Source: CAZWCE01 sp964632505 (GTDB lineage Bacteria; Planctomycetota; Planctomycetia; Pirellulales; Thermoguttaceae). From it: a stretch of DNA of 64,000 bases. The stretch is from NCBI GenBank assembly GCA_964632505.1, contig CAZWCE010000004.1, positions 62,001 through 126,000 on the forward strand, read 5' to 3'. Shown in pieces: positions 34,986-44,350 of this stretch. Each line of letters starts with the position of its first letter. Position 1 is the first letter of the stretch. The notes under the pieces were generated by a model that saw only the letters and a program-made list of their open reading frames with translations, was not told the DNA's origin and made no database searches. Made by a program: the position numbers and the translations under genes.

Positions 34986-36644
34986 ATGATCGCTTCCCTC
35001 GGGAACCTTCTCGCTGCCCACCCCTTTTTCGACCGGGTGGTAGGTGAAACAGCATGCTTGGCTCGAAGAAGTCGTCGGCAAATCGACCGTTCGAGAATCG
35101 TCACGGCAGAATCCGGTCGTCGTGCTGAGAGGAAACAAGGCCCTGCGTGCTTCATCGAACGGCTTGCTGGAACCGGCCTTCTTTTTCTCGCGATTCTGGT
35201 GATGCCTTCCGGGACCGGCCGTCCTACGGGTTTCGCGGGCGAACCGGCGTCCCCTTTTGAGGCCCCCCCCCTTCCAGAGAGCGAACCGACGTCGATTTCC
35301 CACTTACCCGTCGGGTTCACTCCTTGGTGGAAACAGGCGGTCTTGGGCTCCGAGGCGGCGCAACCCTCTTTCCAGGAAATCGACCTCTCACGATCCGCTT
35401 TTCAAGAGCCGGACCGTTGGGAAACGATCGGCATAAGTTACTGGCAACTCTATCTTGCTCGGGCCCGCTGGGCGATCGCGCGGCAACATTATCTTCGCGG
35501 GCGTTATCTTTTTCAAAACGAGGAGCAGACTTCCTTCGTTGCCGGGGAGGGGCAATCGCCCACTTGCCGGGAAGAAGTGGCAAAACGCTGCCGCATGCTT
35601 CCTCGCTATCGGCAAGCGATCGAGACAATCGAAGCCCGATTCGGCCCATCCGCCCAACCCGACAACTCCCTTTCTCCTCAGGGACAATTGCTTCCGCTGG
35701 AGGAACCGGTATTCACCGCTCCAAAGCAGTCGTTGTGGGAATCGAAACGGCTCGCCCTGGCCCATCGCCCTGAAATTCGTCTCGCGGCGGAAGAACTCGA
35801 CGCCCATGCCAAGACGCAAGGTATTTCCGGCGAGCAGTGGATCTCCTTCCTCGATCGTTTTCTGCAAGTCGCCTCGACCCGGGCAGATGAACTCGTTGCT
35901 CCCCATGAATTGCCTGATTCGCTCCATGGAGTCGTCCAAATCATCCAAGGCGTGATGGGCGAGGTCGAGTCGGCCGTGACCCGGCAGCAGGAAGCGCACC
36001 GTACGATGTGCCGGGCGTATACGACCCTGTCGAGGCGGCGGGAGGAGATTGAATCTTTGCATCGGGGGAACGAGGCAAAAGAGATCCCCCTCGAAACCAT
36101 GCTCGAAGCTCAAGAGCAACTGATGCGGGCCGAAATGAAGTTCGCCGCGTCGATCGCTGAATATAACTTTTCGCTTCTGCAAATGCGCCGGGCCCTGGGA
36201 ATCGAAGGAGGCGTCTTGCGGATCGGCATCGTCTCCGAACCACCTTCGCTGGAAGGGAGCGAACCACGGCCTTCCCTCGACGCAGCTCGAACTTCATTCC
36301 CTCCCCCCGGCGAGAGTGAGGAGACCGCGGCAACCGACGTCGTGGTCGGTCCTTATAGCAGCGTGTGCCCCACTCCCAACGACGCCTTTCCCCGAATGGC
36401 AAGTGTTCCGCCGAATGGGCAACAGGCCGAGGAAGAGGGAAAAAATACGGTCCCGGCCCGTTCGGGGGGATACGTATTGCAATCCTCCAATGACTTTCCG
36501 GCAAACCATCCCACCAGCGAAAACGGACACGCCGAGCCGCATTTTTCAGGCACCGGACATCAATCCTTCACTCCGGTCGGCGTGAAGGACGCGGTGGTGG
36601 AAATCCCGTTGCCGGCGAAGCGCTCTCATGACACGATTCAGTAA
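34986..36644 (+). CDS. TolC-like outer-membrane efflux protein, divergent
   Basis: This is a protein of about 552 residues. A hydrophobic segment (GTGLLFLAILVMP, residues about 62-73) looks like a signal peptide but sits far from the chosen start, so the true start may be later (a TTG near residue 25 is possible). The start at 34986 was taken for GAGGG eight bases before it. Residues about 230-420 are long amphipathic helices; the stretch LEAQEQLMRAEMKFAASIAEYNFSLLQMRRALG resembles the helix end of TolC-family efflux channels. The final 120 residues are Pro/Ser/Glu-rich and probably disordered. No pump or adaptor gene lies near, so an efflux role is uncertain. Confidence 0.65.
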   Translation: MIASLGNLLAAHPFFDRVVGETACLARRSRRQIDRSRIVTAESGRRAERKQGPACFIERLAGTGLLFLAILVMPSGTGRPTGFAGEPASPFEAPPLPESEPTSISHLPVGFTPWWKQAVLGSEAAQPSFQEIDLSRSAFQEPDRWETIGISYWQLYLARARWAIARQHYLRGRYLFQNEEQTSFVAGEGQSPTCREEVAKRCRMLPRYRQAIETIEARFGPSAQPDNSLSPQGQLLPLEEPVFTAPKQSLWESKRLALAHRPEIRLAAEELDAHAKTQGISGEQWISFLDRFLQVASTRADELVAPHELPDSLHGVVQIIQGVMGEVESAVTRQQEAHRTMCRAYTTLSRRREEIESLHRGNEAKEIPLETMLEAQEQLMRAEMKFAASIAEYNFSLLQMRRALGIEGGVLRIGIVSEPPSLEGSEPRPSLDAARTSFPPPGESEETAATDVVVGPYSSVCPTPNDAFPRMASVPPNGQQAEEEGKNTVPARSGGYVLQSSNDFPANHPTSENGHAEPHFSGTGHQSFTPVGVKDAVVEIPLPAKRSHDTIQ

Positions 36645-36689
36645 TCGCAACTTCTTATTCGACAAGTGATTACTCCTTTCATCCCCCTT

Positions 36690-36716
36690 CCCCGAAAGAC
36701 GTTCTTTTTTTCGGGG
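36690..36716. terminator. Weak terminator-like hairpin
   Basis: An 8-bp stem (CCCCGAAA and TTTCGGGG) lies about 45 bases past the TolC-like stop. The T-rich stretch is inside the loop rather than after the stem, so its role is doubtful. Confidence 0.3.
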
Positions 36717-36903
36717 GCGATCTGCTCGATTTCTTCTTGGCGGCCTCGCTCATAAGCTATAGTGATATTGTTGCGTGGTATCTCCGTGTAGGGTTGTCTA
36801 TCCACTTCGGCGACCAATCTACCCGGAGCGCAGAGATTTCCGAACGATCGGGGAAATCGTTGCGAAAAAAAGAGGATACAGATTCGATAAGGTGCTGCAC
36901 TCG

Positions 36904-38910
36904 ATGGCGGATTCATTTTTTCATCGGAAATTTCGACAATTTACCGGAAAAGAAGACCTCTCGGAGAATCATCTCGTCACCGGTCAGGATCCATGCCGCG
37001 ACAAGAAGAACGACGGCATCGAAGCCACCCCCGGCGAAGGGGGCTCCCCGGCCTCTGAAGCGAGCGGAAAAAGTCCCACTTCCCTGGAATCGCTGACTCA
37101 CAAGCAACGGAAATTGTATGACGATCTGGCTCGCGGGGAGTCGATCGACCGGAAACTTCGCCGCATCGCCGAGTTCGCCGTAAAACATCTCGAAATGACG
37201 GATTGCTTCCTGTGGACCACCACTCCTTTCCGACAAGATGTCCCCGAACAGGAGGAGGAAACTTCCCGTTCGGGTAGCGGGCCCGATTCGCTGAAGTCTC
37301 CGGATCACCACCTACTGGTGGAATTGGCCGCCTATCACTCGGCCGACTGGGAGCTTCAGAGAGAGCCGTTTTCGCAATTGCTCGAAGAAGAGATCGTCAC
37401 GCCGCTGTTGGCCGGACAACAACGAGAAGGCGGCATTTCCCCGACGACGGATCACCAAGAACCTCTATCGCCGGTGTTCAAGCAAAACAGCCACATCCGT
37501 GCATTTCCGGTCCGGAGCATCGAATCCCGAATCCTCCGCGACCTGGAGGGCGAAACACGCGGGGTTCTGGTGGGGTTCCGCGAGACGGAATCGGTCCCGC
37601 CGCTGATCGGTTCCGCCTTCGATCAACTCGCCAACTTGGCGGCCAATCATCTCGCGATGTTCGACCGACAGCAGGAGGGAGACGCATTGCACCGGGCCAT
37701 CGAGGCCAGTCTTCTGACCAAGGGAAAGATGCTGGCGAATCTCAGCCATGAGTTCCGCACTCCGCTCATGGCGATCCTCGGTTTCACCGACATCCTCCCC
37801 GACTGCAAGGATCCGGAGGATCAGATCTCGGCGATCGACACGATCAAGCAGAGCGGGCGACGGCTCTTGGAACTCGTCGACGAAATGCTCGATCTTTCGC
37901 GCATTCAGGACGGCAGCCTCCAATTCCATCTCCAGCATTTTCCCATCATCGAAATCCTCCAGGAGATCGACCTGTTCTTCCATCATATGGTGACCGACAA
38001 GGGGCTCCTCTGGAAAATCGACTGCCCGCAAGATCTTCCCACGACGATTTACTCCGACCCGAACCGCATTCGCAAAATCTTGATTCACCTGATCGACAAC
38101 GCCATCAAGTTCACCGATGAAGGCGGCATCACCGTTCGCGTGCTGTTTGACGAGGAGCGAAATCCGCCCGTCATTTCGTTCGAGGTAGAAGACACCGGCA
38201 TGGGAATCGCCGAACAGCGGATCGCAAGTCTCTTCACGCCGCACAACGCCAAGGAAACGGCGGAAATCTGCCGGCATCCCGGTGCGAGGATCGGCCTGAC
38301 CGTCTCCGAAAAAATGGCACGTCTGCTCGGCGGCACCATCGCCGTCAAGAGCGAACCGGAAAAGGGGAGCACCTTCACCCTGACTCTCCCGACCGGAAAG
38401 CATTTCCACCGGACCTTCACGCCGGATCTGCGATCGCTTTTCTCCAGCGACGCCACGTTGAATTTCGAAAGGCGGCATCGGCAAAGTGGCTTGGAGCCGA
38501 AGCCGTTTCCCGAAGAGATGCGGGTCTTGGTCGTCGAGGACGTTCCTTCCAATCGGAAAGTACTGGTCAATTTCATGAAGCGGCTCCAGCTCGACGTGGC
38601 CTGGGCCGAAAACGGCCAGACCGCTTGGAAACAGATCGAGCAAGCCCGAGAAACCGATTCGCCGTTCGATTTGGTCGTGATGGATATCCAGATGCCCGTG
38701 ATGGACGGATTGCAGGCAATTCGAATGATCCGAACTCAGGGATATGATATGCCGGTGATCGCGCTGAGCGCCTTCGATCTGGAGGAGCGCGATTCCGAAT
38801 ATCGTTCCGCCGGATTCACCGAGACGATCTGCAAACCGGTCGATCTGCAATATCTTCACGATGTAATGCAGAAGATCGTCCGGAAACGTTGCGAATCCGA
38901 GGTTTCGTGA
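36904..38910 (+). CDS. Hybrid sensor histidine kinase/response regulator
   Basis: This is a 668-residue cytoplasmic signalling protein with no membrane segment. Its parts are a variable N-terminal region, a GAF-like sensor at about 75-265, a HisKA dimerisation helix with phospho-acceptor His282 in NLSHEFRTPL, an ATPase domain with the N box (LIDNAIKF), G1 (DTGMGIAE) and G2-like GARIGLTVSEKMARLLGG, and a receiver domain (about 538-660) with acceptor Asp594 in VVMDIQMPVMDG and Lys in ICKPVD. AAGGTG precedes the ATG at 36904. No output domain is attached and no regulator gene is adjacent, so the downstream partner is unknown. The PHP-like gene follows after 43 bases. Confidence 0.93.
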   Translation: MADSFFHRKFRQFTGKEDLSENHLVTGQDPCRDKKNDGIEATPGEGGSPASEASGKSPTSLESLTHKQRKLYDDLARGESIDRKLRRIAEFAVKHLEMTDCFLWTTTPFRQDVPEQEEETSRSGSGPDSLKSPDHHLLVELAAYHSADWELQREPFSQLLEEEIVTPLLAGQQREGGISPTTDHQEPLSPVFKQNSHIRAFPVRSIESRILRDLEGETRGVLVGFRETESVPPLIGSAFDQLANLAANHLAMFDRQQEGDALHRAIEASLLTKGKMLANLSHEFRTPLMAILGFTDILPDCKDPEDQISAIDTIKQSGRRLLELVDEMLDLSRIQDGSLQFHLQHFPIIEILQEIDLFFHHMVTDKGLLWKIDCPQDLPTTIYSDPNRIRKILIHLIDNAIKFTDEGGITVRVLFDEERNPPVISFEVEDTGMGIAEQRIASLFTPHNAKETAEICRHPGARIGLTVSEKMARLLGGTIAVKSEPEKGSTFTLTLPTGKHFHRTFTPDLRSLFSSDATLNFERRHRQSGLEPKPFPEEMRVLVVEDVPSNRKVLVNFMKRLQLDVAWAENGQTAWKQIEQARETDSPFDLVVMDIQMPVMDGLQAIRMIRTQGYDMPVIALSAFDLEERDSEYRSAGFTETICKPVDLQYLHDVMQKIVRKRCESEVS

Positions 38911-38953
38911 AAACCGACCTCCGTTCGCCCACGCTTGCCCATGGGGGGAATTC

Positions 38954-39679
38954 GTGGCGAATCAGGACCGTGATTTCAGCCCGAGCGCCCGCGCGTCCGC
39001 GACTCTCCTCGGCGGCATGACCACGCAACTCGCAATGGAACGTCAAGCGAAAACGGGCATCAACATCGGCGTGGTGCGGAACATCGGACGCGGTTGGCCG
39101 ATCGAGACGGACCGGCAACTCGAGGAATACCTCGACGCGACCGAGGGATTGCCGCTGTTCATCGGCGTCCAGGTGAACGACCGCGATTGGATGAAGCAGT
39201 TCGACGCCGACCTGCTCGAGCGGCTCGACTTCGTTCTGGCCGACACGATGATCATGCCCGACCGCAGCGGCAAGCCGGTGAGGCTCTGGATGGAAGACCA
39301 GGTCGAGATCGACGATGCCCAGGAGTGGATGGACCGCTACATCGCCCACAATCTCCGGGTCCTTTCCGAACCGGTCGATATCGTGGCGAACCCGACCTAC
39401 CTGCCGGCGATCCTCATGGATCGTTACGACGAGCTTTGGACCGAGGCGCGGATGGAGAAGGTCATCGACGCGGCGGTCGAGAACGACGTCGCTCTGGAGA
39501 TCAACGTCAAGAGCGGTTTCCCCTCGAGACGTTTTCTCGAAATGGCCAAGAAGGCGGGCGCGAAGTTCACCTTCGGGTCGAACAACCACGACGACCTGCC
39601 GACCGACATGACACGCTGTTTCCTGGAAATCGGCGGACTGGAACTGAAGAAGAACGACATGTTCGTTCCCAAGCAGTAA
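38954..39679 (+). CDS. PHP/amidohydrolase-like protein lacking the usual N-terminal HxH
   Basis: This is a 241-residue protein starting at GTG after GGGGGAATTC. The core (LLGGMTTQLAMERQAKTG, VQVNDRDWMKQF, VDIVANPTYLP, LEINVKSGFPS, AGAKFTFGSNN) matches a family of PHP-like hydrolases common in Planctomycetes. Members I know carry a metal-binding HxH just before the GGMT segment. Here that position reads DFSPSARASATLL with no His, and the equivalent of a metal His near 140 is Asn (ANPTYLP). Either the family member is inactive, or it uses another metal site, or the start is wrong. It may be co-transcribed with the histidine kinase. Confidence 0.75.
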   Translation: MANQDRDFSPSARASATLLGGMTTQLAMERQAKTGINIGVVRNIGRGWPIETDRQLEEYLDATEGLPLFIGVQVNDRDWMKQFDADLLERLDFVLADTMIMPDRSGKPVRLWMEDQVEIDDAQEWMDRYIAHNLRVLSEPVDIVANPTYLPAILMDRYDELWTEARMEKVIDAAVENDVALEINVKSGFPSRRFLEMAKKAGAKFTFGSNNHDDLPTDMTRCFLEIGGLELKKNDMFVPKQ

Positions 39680-39716
39680 ACGCCCACGGAATGTCCGGCA
39701 AGGAGTCCTTGGCGGC

Positions 39717-42700
39717 TTATTCGTCCTCGACGATGATTCGGAAACCGACGTTGAACACCTTCTGGTACGGTTTGTAGGCGAATCGGGTGGCGGAGGTCCC
39801 CCGCTTCGGCCGATCGTACCAGGAGCCGCCGCGGACGACCTTGCGATTCGCCGGGTCGGCATCGCCGAACGGTTCGGTGGTCGGCACCGGATGCGGCCGG
39901 TAGGTGGTCCGCGTCCACTCCGCCACGTTGCCGTGTATGTCGTGCAGTCCCCAAGGATTGGCGGCGTATTGCCCCGGCGCGACGCTCAGGACGGAGCCGT
40001 CGTCGAAACGGTCCTCCTTGGGAATCCAGTCGTCGAAGATCGGCGGATTCGCCAGCTCCGAATCGACCGTGTAGGGATTCGTCACAAAGCCGGTCAATCG
40101 AGCATCGGCGAAGTTGGCGAAGGGGGAGAAATCGGTCTCCAGATCGCCGAACCAGAACGGCCGATCGCTTCCCGCCCGCGCGGCCCATTCCCATTGCGCT
40201 TCGCTCGGCAGAGTCACCTTCAGACCCGTCTTGTTCGAGAGCCATCGGCAAAACGCCCGAGCCTGGTTCCACGTGACGCGGCAGACCGGCTGCTCGGGCA
40301 AATTCAGCGGATAGCCGTGAATGCCGAACTGGTAGCTGTGCTTGCTTTCAACGCGGCTGTCGTGATTGGGATCGAACGCTTGGAATTGGTCGTTGGTGAT
40401 TTCGGTGGTCGCCATCCAGAACGGCTTCTCGACCACGGCCACCTGCAAGGGACGCTGATCGGAATAGCCCGAGGCGCTGCCCATGACGAATTTTCCGGCA
40501 GGAATCGCCGCCAGTTTCAGGGAAAGGCCCTCGGCGATTTCAATTTCGCGTTCCGTTTCCCCGAGCGATCGCTGCAGGGCCACCGCTTCTTCCGGCGGCA
40601 GAGGCCAACGGTCGATGTGCGGAATGGCGACCTCTTTTTTCTCCGGTTCGGGGATGATCGGCGGGCCGGTCTCGATATCGGTGGGACGGATCTCCTCGGG
40701 ATCGTGCGGGGCGAGTCCGGCATAGAGGGCGGCCAGTTCGATGCGCCGGCGGCGCTGCTCTCCGGGATCCTTGGTCGCCTCCCACCAGGTGCCGTGGTAG
40801 GGACAGTTCAAGTCGATCCAGGTCTGCAACCGATCCCAACCCTCTTCACTCAATTCGACGCCGTGGTGACCTTTTTCGAGCAACTGGACCAGCTCCGTGG
40901 TGCCGGCGTGGAACTCCATCGGCTCGAGCATGTGGTAATCGCTCTCGATGCCCGGTCGTCGGACGTACCGTTGCAGGTTGAAGTAGCCAACCGAGAAGTG
41001 GGCATCTTGATCGATGCGTCCGGTTCCACGGCCTGGGGAAATCGAGTGATATCCCTTCACGTAAACATCGCCGCGAAGATCCGGCTCGGACGCCTTCTCG
41101 GATCCGTCGTGGCAGCCGACGCAGTACTTGTCGACGATGGGCTGCACTTCGCGGGGGTAGGCGAATCCTCGTCGGGGGCCGTACCAGGGCTCAATCTCCG
41201 CGACCCGATCGTTCACCGCCATGGTGGTCTTCGGCACGGCGGCCATGTTTTGCGGTTCGTGGCAACCGTTGCACTGGAGCACTTCGCCGGGCATGGCGGT
41301 CATCCAGGAGCGCATCAGTTGCAAGGCGCGGCCGTTTTCATCGAGAGGCTGCAGGGCAAACGGCGTGTTGGCCGGCACCTGGAAGAGGCAGGAACCGTCC
41401 GGCTTGACCGGCACCGTCCCGAGCACCTGCTTGATGTCCCACGGTCCGTCGGCGCCGACGATGCCCAAGAGTCCGCCCATATTCTGATAGGAGAAGTGAT
41501 AGGTGAAGATGCGGAGCTCCTTGACCGTGCCGCGGGGGATGTCCTTCAGCCCGTCGCCATTGTAGATATCGGCCAGGTAGACGGTGGCGTCGTCGCGCTC
41601 GAGATCGACCTTGTCGGGAATGACCGGCGGTCGCGAGGCCTTCTTCAAGGGAATGGGCTCCATCAAAGCATGGTCGTCCATGATGCGAAGCGGTAGGACA
41701 TTGTCGAAGACATCGACCAGGTAGATCCCCCAGTTCGACTGCGGCGTCGGCTTGCACGAAACGATGAAGTACTTCTCCGAAAGAGGATAGGGGTGGAGGA
41801 ATTTCGGCCAAGAGGCATCGACCAGTCGATCGGCGACCACCGGCTCCACCTCTTCGCCCCAGCCGGGAATGCGCTGCACGACGCCATCGGCTTCGTGGCG
41901 ACCCCGCGCCGGATCGAAGAGCACCAACTCTCCCGCTCGGGGAGTGCCGTGATGCCCCGTCACGATTCCGGCGACCATCGTCGGATGTTCGGGAATCGGC
42001 CGGGCGTAGAACGTCGAGTTCGGCCAATAGGAATTGCTGCCGTAGTAGGCCATTTGCGAGGTGCCGTCCGGGTTGCAGTGAAACAGCAATCGGGTGTTGG
42101 AGTGCGGGGTGTCGGAATACTCCCAACGCTGGTAGAGCACTCGACCGTTGTTCAACACCGCCGGGGACCAGTTGTGTTCCTGGTCGAAACAGAGCTGACG
42201 AAGGTTCTTCCCCTCGGCATCCATCAAAAAGAGCGTGGCGATGTGCGAACTTCCGTACACACAGGGAACCCCCGCCATGCACGCGGTCGAGGTGAAGATG
42301 ATGCGGTCGTCGGGAAGGTAACAGGCATCGTAGCTGTCGACATCGGGTTGTTCGCCGGTCAGTTGACGGAGTCCCTCCCCGTCGATGCCGATCTCGAACA
42401 CCTGCCAGCGGTTGTGCGTGCCGACGCTCGAAAACAGCAGCTTTTCGGCATCCCAATGGAGATCGACATCCCCGACGAAGTAGCTCTCCTCCGGGTCGTG
42501 AACCGTCTTCAATGCACCCGTCGGATCCGTCATCGACATCCGAACGATCGCGTCGTCGAAACCGCCCTTGGGCAAGCTCGAATTGCTCTGCCAGTTATTC
42601 GGCAGCCCCAGTCGCGGGGAACTCTTGCTCCGCTTGAGTACCACCAGCTCCTCGAAATCGAGAAGGGGATTCGCCAGCAAGGCCTCCCGACGAAGAGATT

Positions 42701-43517
42701 CCAGCCGCTTTTCGATCTCCGACTTCTTTTCAAGGTAGACCTCCGGTTCGATCTCTTCCGCCTCGAGCCGGGACTCGAGTTTCTCCATCGCTTCGGCAAG
42801 AGGGGCAAGCTGGCTGAGGAAATGCTCGCCACGGGGATAGTTCTTACCGTGGTTCTCCATCAAATCGACCAAGGCACGGCGCATCGCCTCCGGATTCGGC
42901 AGCGAGGCGTCCGGAACGTTCGCTCCGCTACCGGATGATTTCTTCTTGATGACGTCGGCCAGTTTCTTCGCCTCGGGGCGTTTCAATTCGAAGCCTTCGG
43001 GGAAGGCCGCCTCCGATTCAAACTTCAGCCGGACGAAATGCGGGAAGGGATTGCCGCCGGCAAGCAATTTCATCGTGTGCTTGCCCGCCTCGTCCAGCGT
43101 GAACTCCAGCGGGGTGCCCCAGACGGCCGATTGGGAGTGCCAGGAGTCGGTCGTTTTTTCGCGGCAGATTTGGCCGATCTTCTTGCCGTCGAGGTAGACG
43201 TCGACCGGTCGAACCGCATTCATCGCGCGGAACACGGTCAGGGTCCATTTTCCAGGGACCGGGAAGGGAATGTCGTATTCGACCTGATTCGGTTGGGCTC
43301 CGCCGTTACAGACCGCGGGCCGATCGAGCGATCCATATTGCGAGGTGTACACCGCGACGTTTCCCCGATGGTAAGCCCAGGCGGGGATCTCGAACGCCGA
43401 CTCCTTTTCCACTTTCGCTTCCGTACACTCGGAACGCGTCTTCTCCTCGGCCGGAAGATTTCCTTGGAATGCTCCCGAGATCAATCCGATCAATACGGCC
43501 AATAGACACCATCGCAT
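39717..43517 (-). CDS. Secreted di-haem Hzs-alpha-like protein with a C-terminal FGE-fold domain
   Basis: This is a 1266-residue exported protein. The ATG at 43517 has AAGGGG before it, then a signal peptide (LLAVLIGLISGAFQG). Residues about 40-170 are a beta-sandwich that looks carbohydrate-binding (VPGKWTLTVFRAMN, PVDVYLDGKKIGQI). A propeller region with repeated DGEG, DAEG and DGTS turns follows (about 300-700). Two c-type haem motifs lie at 749-753 (CNGCH) and 799-803 (CVGCH), 50 residues apart, nearly as in the other Hzs-like protein of this window. Residues about 990-1264 form an FGE/sulfatase-modifying-factor fold (PAGKFVMGSASGYSD, LPSEAQWEWAARAG, HDIHGNVAEW, RGGSW) without active-site Cys. 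Its role is unknown; a periplasmic redox protein with two ligand-binding modules is inferred. Confidence 0.88.
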   Translation of the reverse strand: MRWCLLAVLIGLISGAFQGNLPAEEKTRSECTEAKVEKESAFEIPAWAYHRGNVAVYTSQYGSLDRPAVCNGGAQPNQVEYDIPFPVPGKWTLTVFRAMNAVRPVDVYLDGKKIGQICREKTTDSWHSQSAVWGTPLEFTLDEAGKHTMKLLAGGNPFPHFVRLKFESEAAFPEGFELKRPEAKKLADVIKKKSSGSGANVPDASLPNPEAMRRALVDLMENHGKNYPRGEHFLSQLAPLAEAMEKLESRLEAEEIEPEVYLEKKSEIEKRLESLRREALLANPLLDFEELVVLKRSKSSPRLGLPNNWQSNSSLPKGGFDDAIVRMSMTDPTGALKTVHDPEESYFVGDVDLHWDAEKLLFSSVGTHNRWQVFEIGIDGEGLRQLTGEQPDVDSYDACYLPDDRIIFTSTACMAGVPCVYGSSHIATLFLMDAEGKNLRQLCFDQEHNWSPAVLNNGRVLYQRWEYSDTPHSNTRLLFHCNPDGTSQMAYYGSNSYWPNSTFYARPIPEHPTMVAGIVTGHHGTPRAGELVLFDPARGRHEADGVVQRIPGWGEEVEPVVADRLVDASWPKFLHPYPLSEKYFIVSCKPTPQSNWGIYLVDVFDNVLPLRIMDDHALMEPIPLKKASRPPVIPDKVDLERDDATVYLADIYNGDGLKDIPRGTVKELRIFTYHFSYQNMGGLLGIVGADGPWDIKQVLGTVPVKPDGSCLFQVPANTPFALQPLDENGRALQLMRSWMTAMPGEVLQCNGCHEPQNMAAVPKTTMAVNDRVAEIEPWYGPRRGFAYPREVQPIVDKYCVGCHDGSEKASEPDLRGDVYVKGYHSISPGRGTGRIDQDAHFSVGYFNLQRYVRRPGIESDYHMLEPMEFHAGTTELVQLLEKGHHGVELSEEGWDRLQTWIDLNCPYHGTWWEATKDPGEQRRRRIELAALYAGLAPHDPEEIRPTDIETGPPIIPEPEKKEVAIPHIDRWPLPPEEAVALQRSLGETEREIEIAEGLSLKLAAIPAGKFVMGSASGYSDQRPLQVAVVEKPFWMATTEITNDQFQAFDPNHDSRVESKHSYQFGIHGYPLNLPEQPVCRVTWNQARAFCRWLSNKTGLKVTLPSEAQWEWAARAGSDRPFWFGDLETDFSPFANFADARLTGFVTNPYTVDSELANPPIFDDWIPKEDRFDDGSVLSVAPGQYAANPWGLHDIHGNVAEWTRTTYRPHPVPTTEPFGDADPANRKVVRGGSWYDRPKRGTSATRFAYKPYQKVFNVGFRIIVEDE

Positions 43518-43940
43518 GTTATTTCCCCTTCGCATGGTATTTCGGATCATCGTTCCTCGACATCCTCCCCTCCCTCGCGGAATCATCCCGGAGCCATCTC
43601 CGTTCATCAGCTCCGTGCCTGTAGGATAGCAAAAAAACAATAACGGCATTCGGTTTTCAGGAGAGAGAGTGTCGGAAAGTCGCCTTCCATCCAAGATACC
43701 AAATTCCGGCTGGAGATCCAAGAGAAATGGGGTGATCAAGAGAAAAGGAGAATATTCTCCTTCGCGCCGGCAACTCGATGAGAAAGGACGCCGCGGGACT
43801 TATTACTCGGCGCAACATGGCGCAACATATTGTGAACCATCACCGCCCGGCGTTCCACGGCCGGGCTAGCTTTTCAGCGATTCCAACAGTTCACTATTTG
43901 GTGACCGGAGTAGTATCACCAGGCCGTCCGGAACGACGGG
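43518..43940. other. Intergenic region with copy 2 of the dispersed repeat
   Basis: These 423 bases hold no convincing gene. They contain the better-preserved repeat copy at 43841-43915 and a short direct repeat CGCAACAT (twice, 43810-43829) just before it. Confidence 0.55.
43841..43915. repeat. Dispersed repeat, copy 2 (REP-like)
   Basis: It opens with a perfect palindrome, GCCCGGC, eight bases, GCCGGGC (43845-43866), followed by TAGC and the conserved tail CGATTCCAAC, GTTC, GTGACCGG and GTAGTA. It aligns to copy 1 with a single one-base gap. Confidence 0.7.
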
Positions 43941-44261
43941 TTACCCGGAAACGTTCCAATCGCTTTCCTTCTCCGGAAAATGCGATTGGTATTTCACGCC
44001 TTCGCGGGGAGAAGTCATCCAATCGGCGACCGTATCGCGCCATTGGGCGTAGTGGGGCGTTTCCTTGTGGGCGGCCATGCCGTCGGCGTCGCGATAGACT
44101 TCGTAGAGTAGAAATCGCGTCGGGTCGTCTCGGCTCTGCAGAACATCGAAACGGAGATTTCCCGGCTCGGCGAGCGTGGCTCGGGCGTTTGTCAGGCTCG
44201 CGGCGCGAAAGTCTTCGACGTGTTCCTCCTTGACGTGCACATGAACGCAGACGACATGCAT
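43941..44261 (-). CDS. Antibiotic-biosynthesis-monooxygenase-fold protein (LsrG-like)
   Basis: This is a 106-residue ferredoxin-like-fold protein of the ABM/YgiN superfamily. AAGAGGAT precedes the ATG. The pattern VHVKEEHVEDFRAASLTNA, EPGNLRFDVLQS, FLLYEVYRD and AHKETPHYAQW is close to LsrG-type proteins, which isomerise phosphorylated autoinducer-2, and to YgiN-type quinol monooxygenases. No lsr operon lies here, so the substrate stays open. It forms a compact minus-strand group with the GlsB-like gene 89 bases upstream. Confidence 0.9.
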   Translation of the reverse strand: MHVVCVHVHVKEEHVEDFRAASLTNARATLAEPGNLRFDVLQSRDDPTRFLLYEVYRDADGMAAHKETPHYAQWRDTVADWMTSPREGVKYQSHFPEKESDWNVSG

Positions 44262-44350
44262 GATCGGATCCTCTTGAAAAGATGGAGACGGATGCGAAAG
44301 GGGCCGTTTGCCAAGCGATTGTGGAAGAAGCGGCGTCGATTGTCAAGGAA

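Noticed and set aside
39891..41696. 601-codon plus-strand open frame
   Set aside because: Antisense to the dihaem protein with two clear CxxCH motifs.
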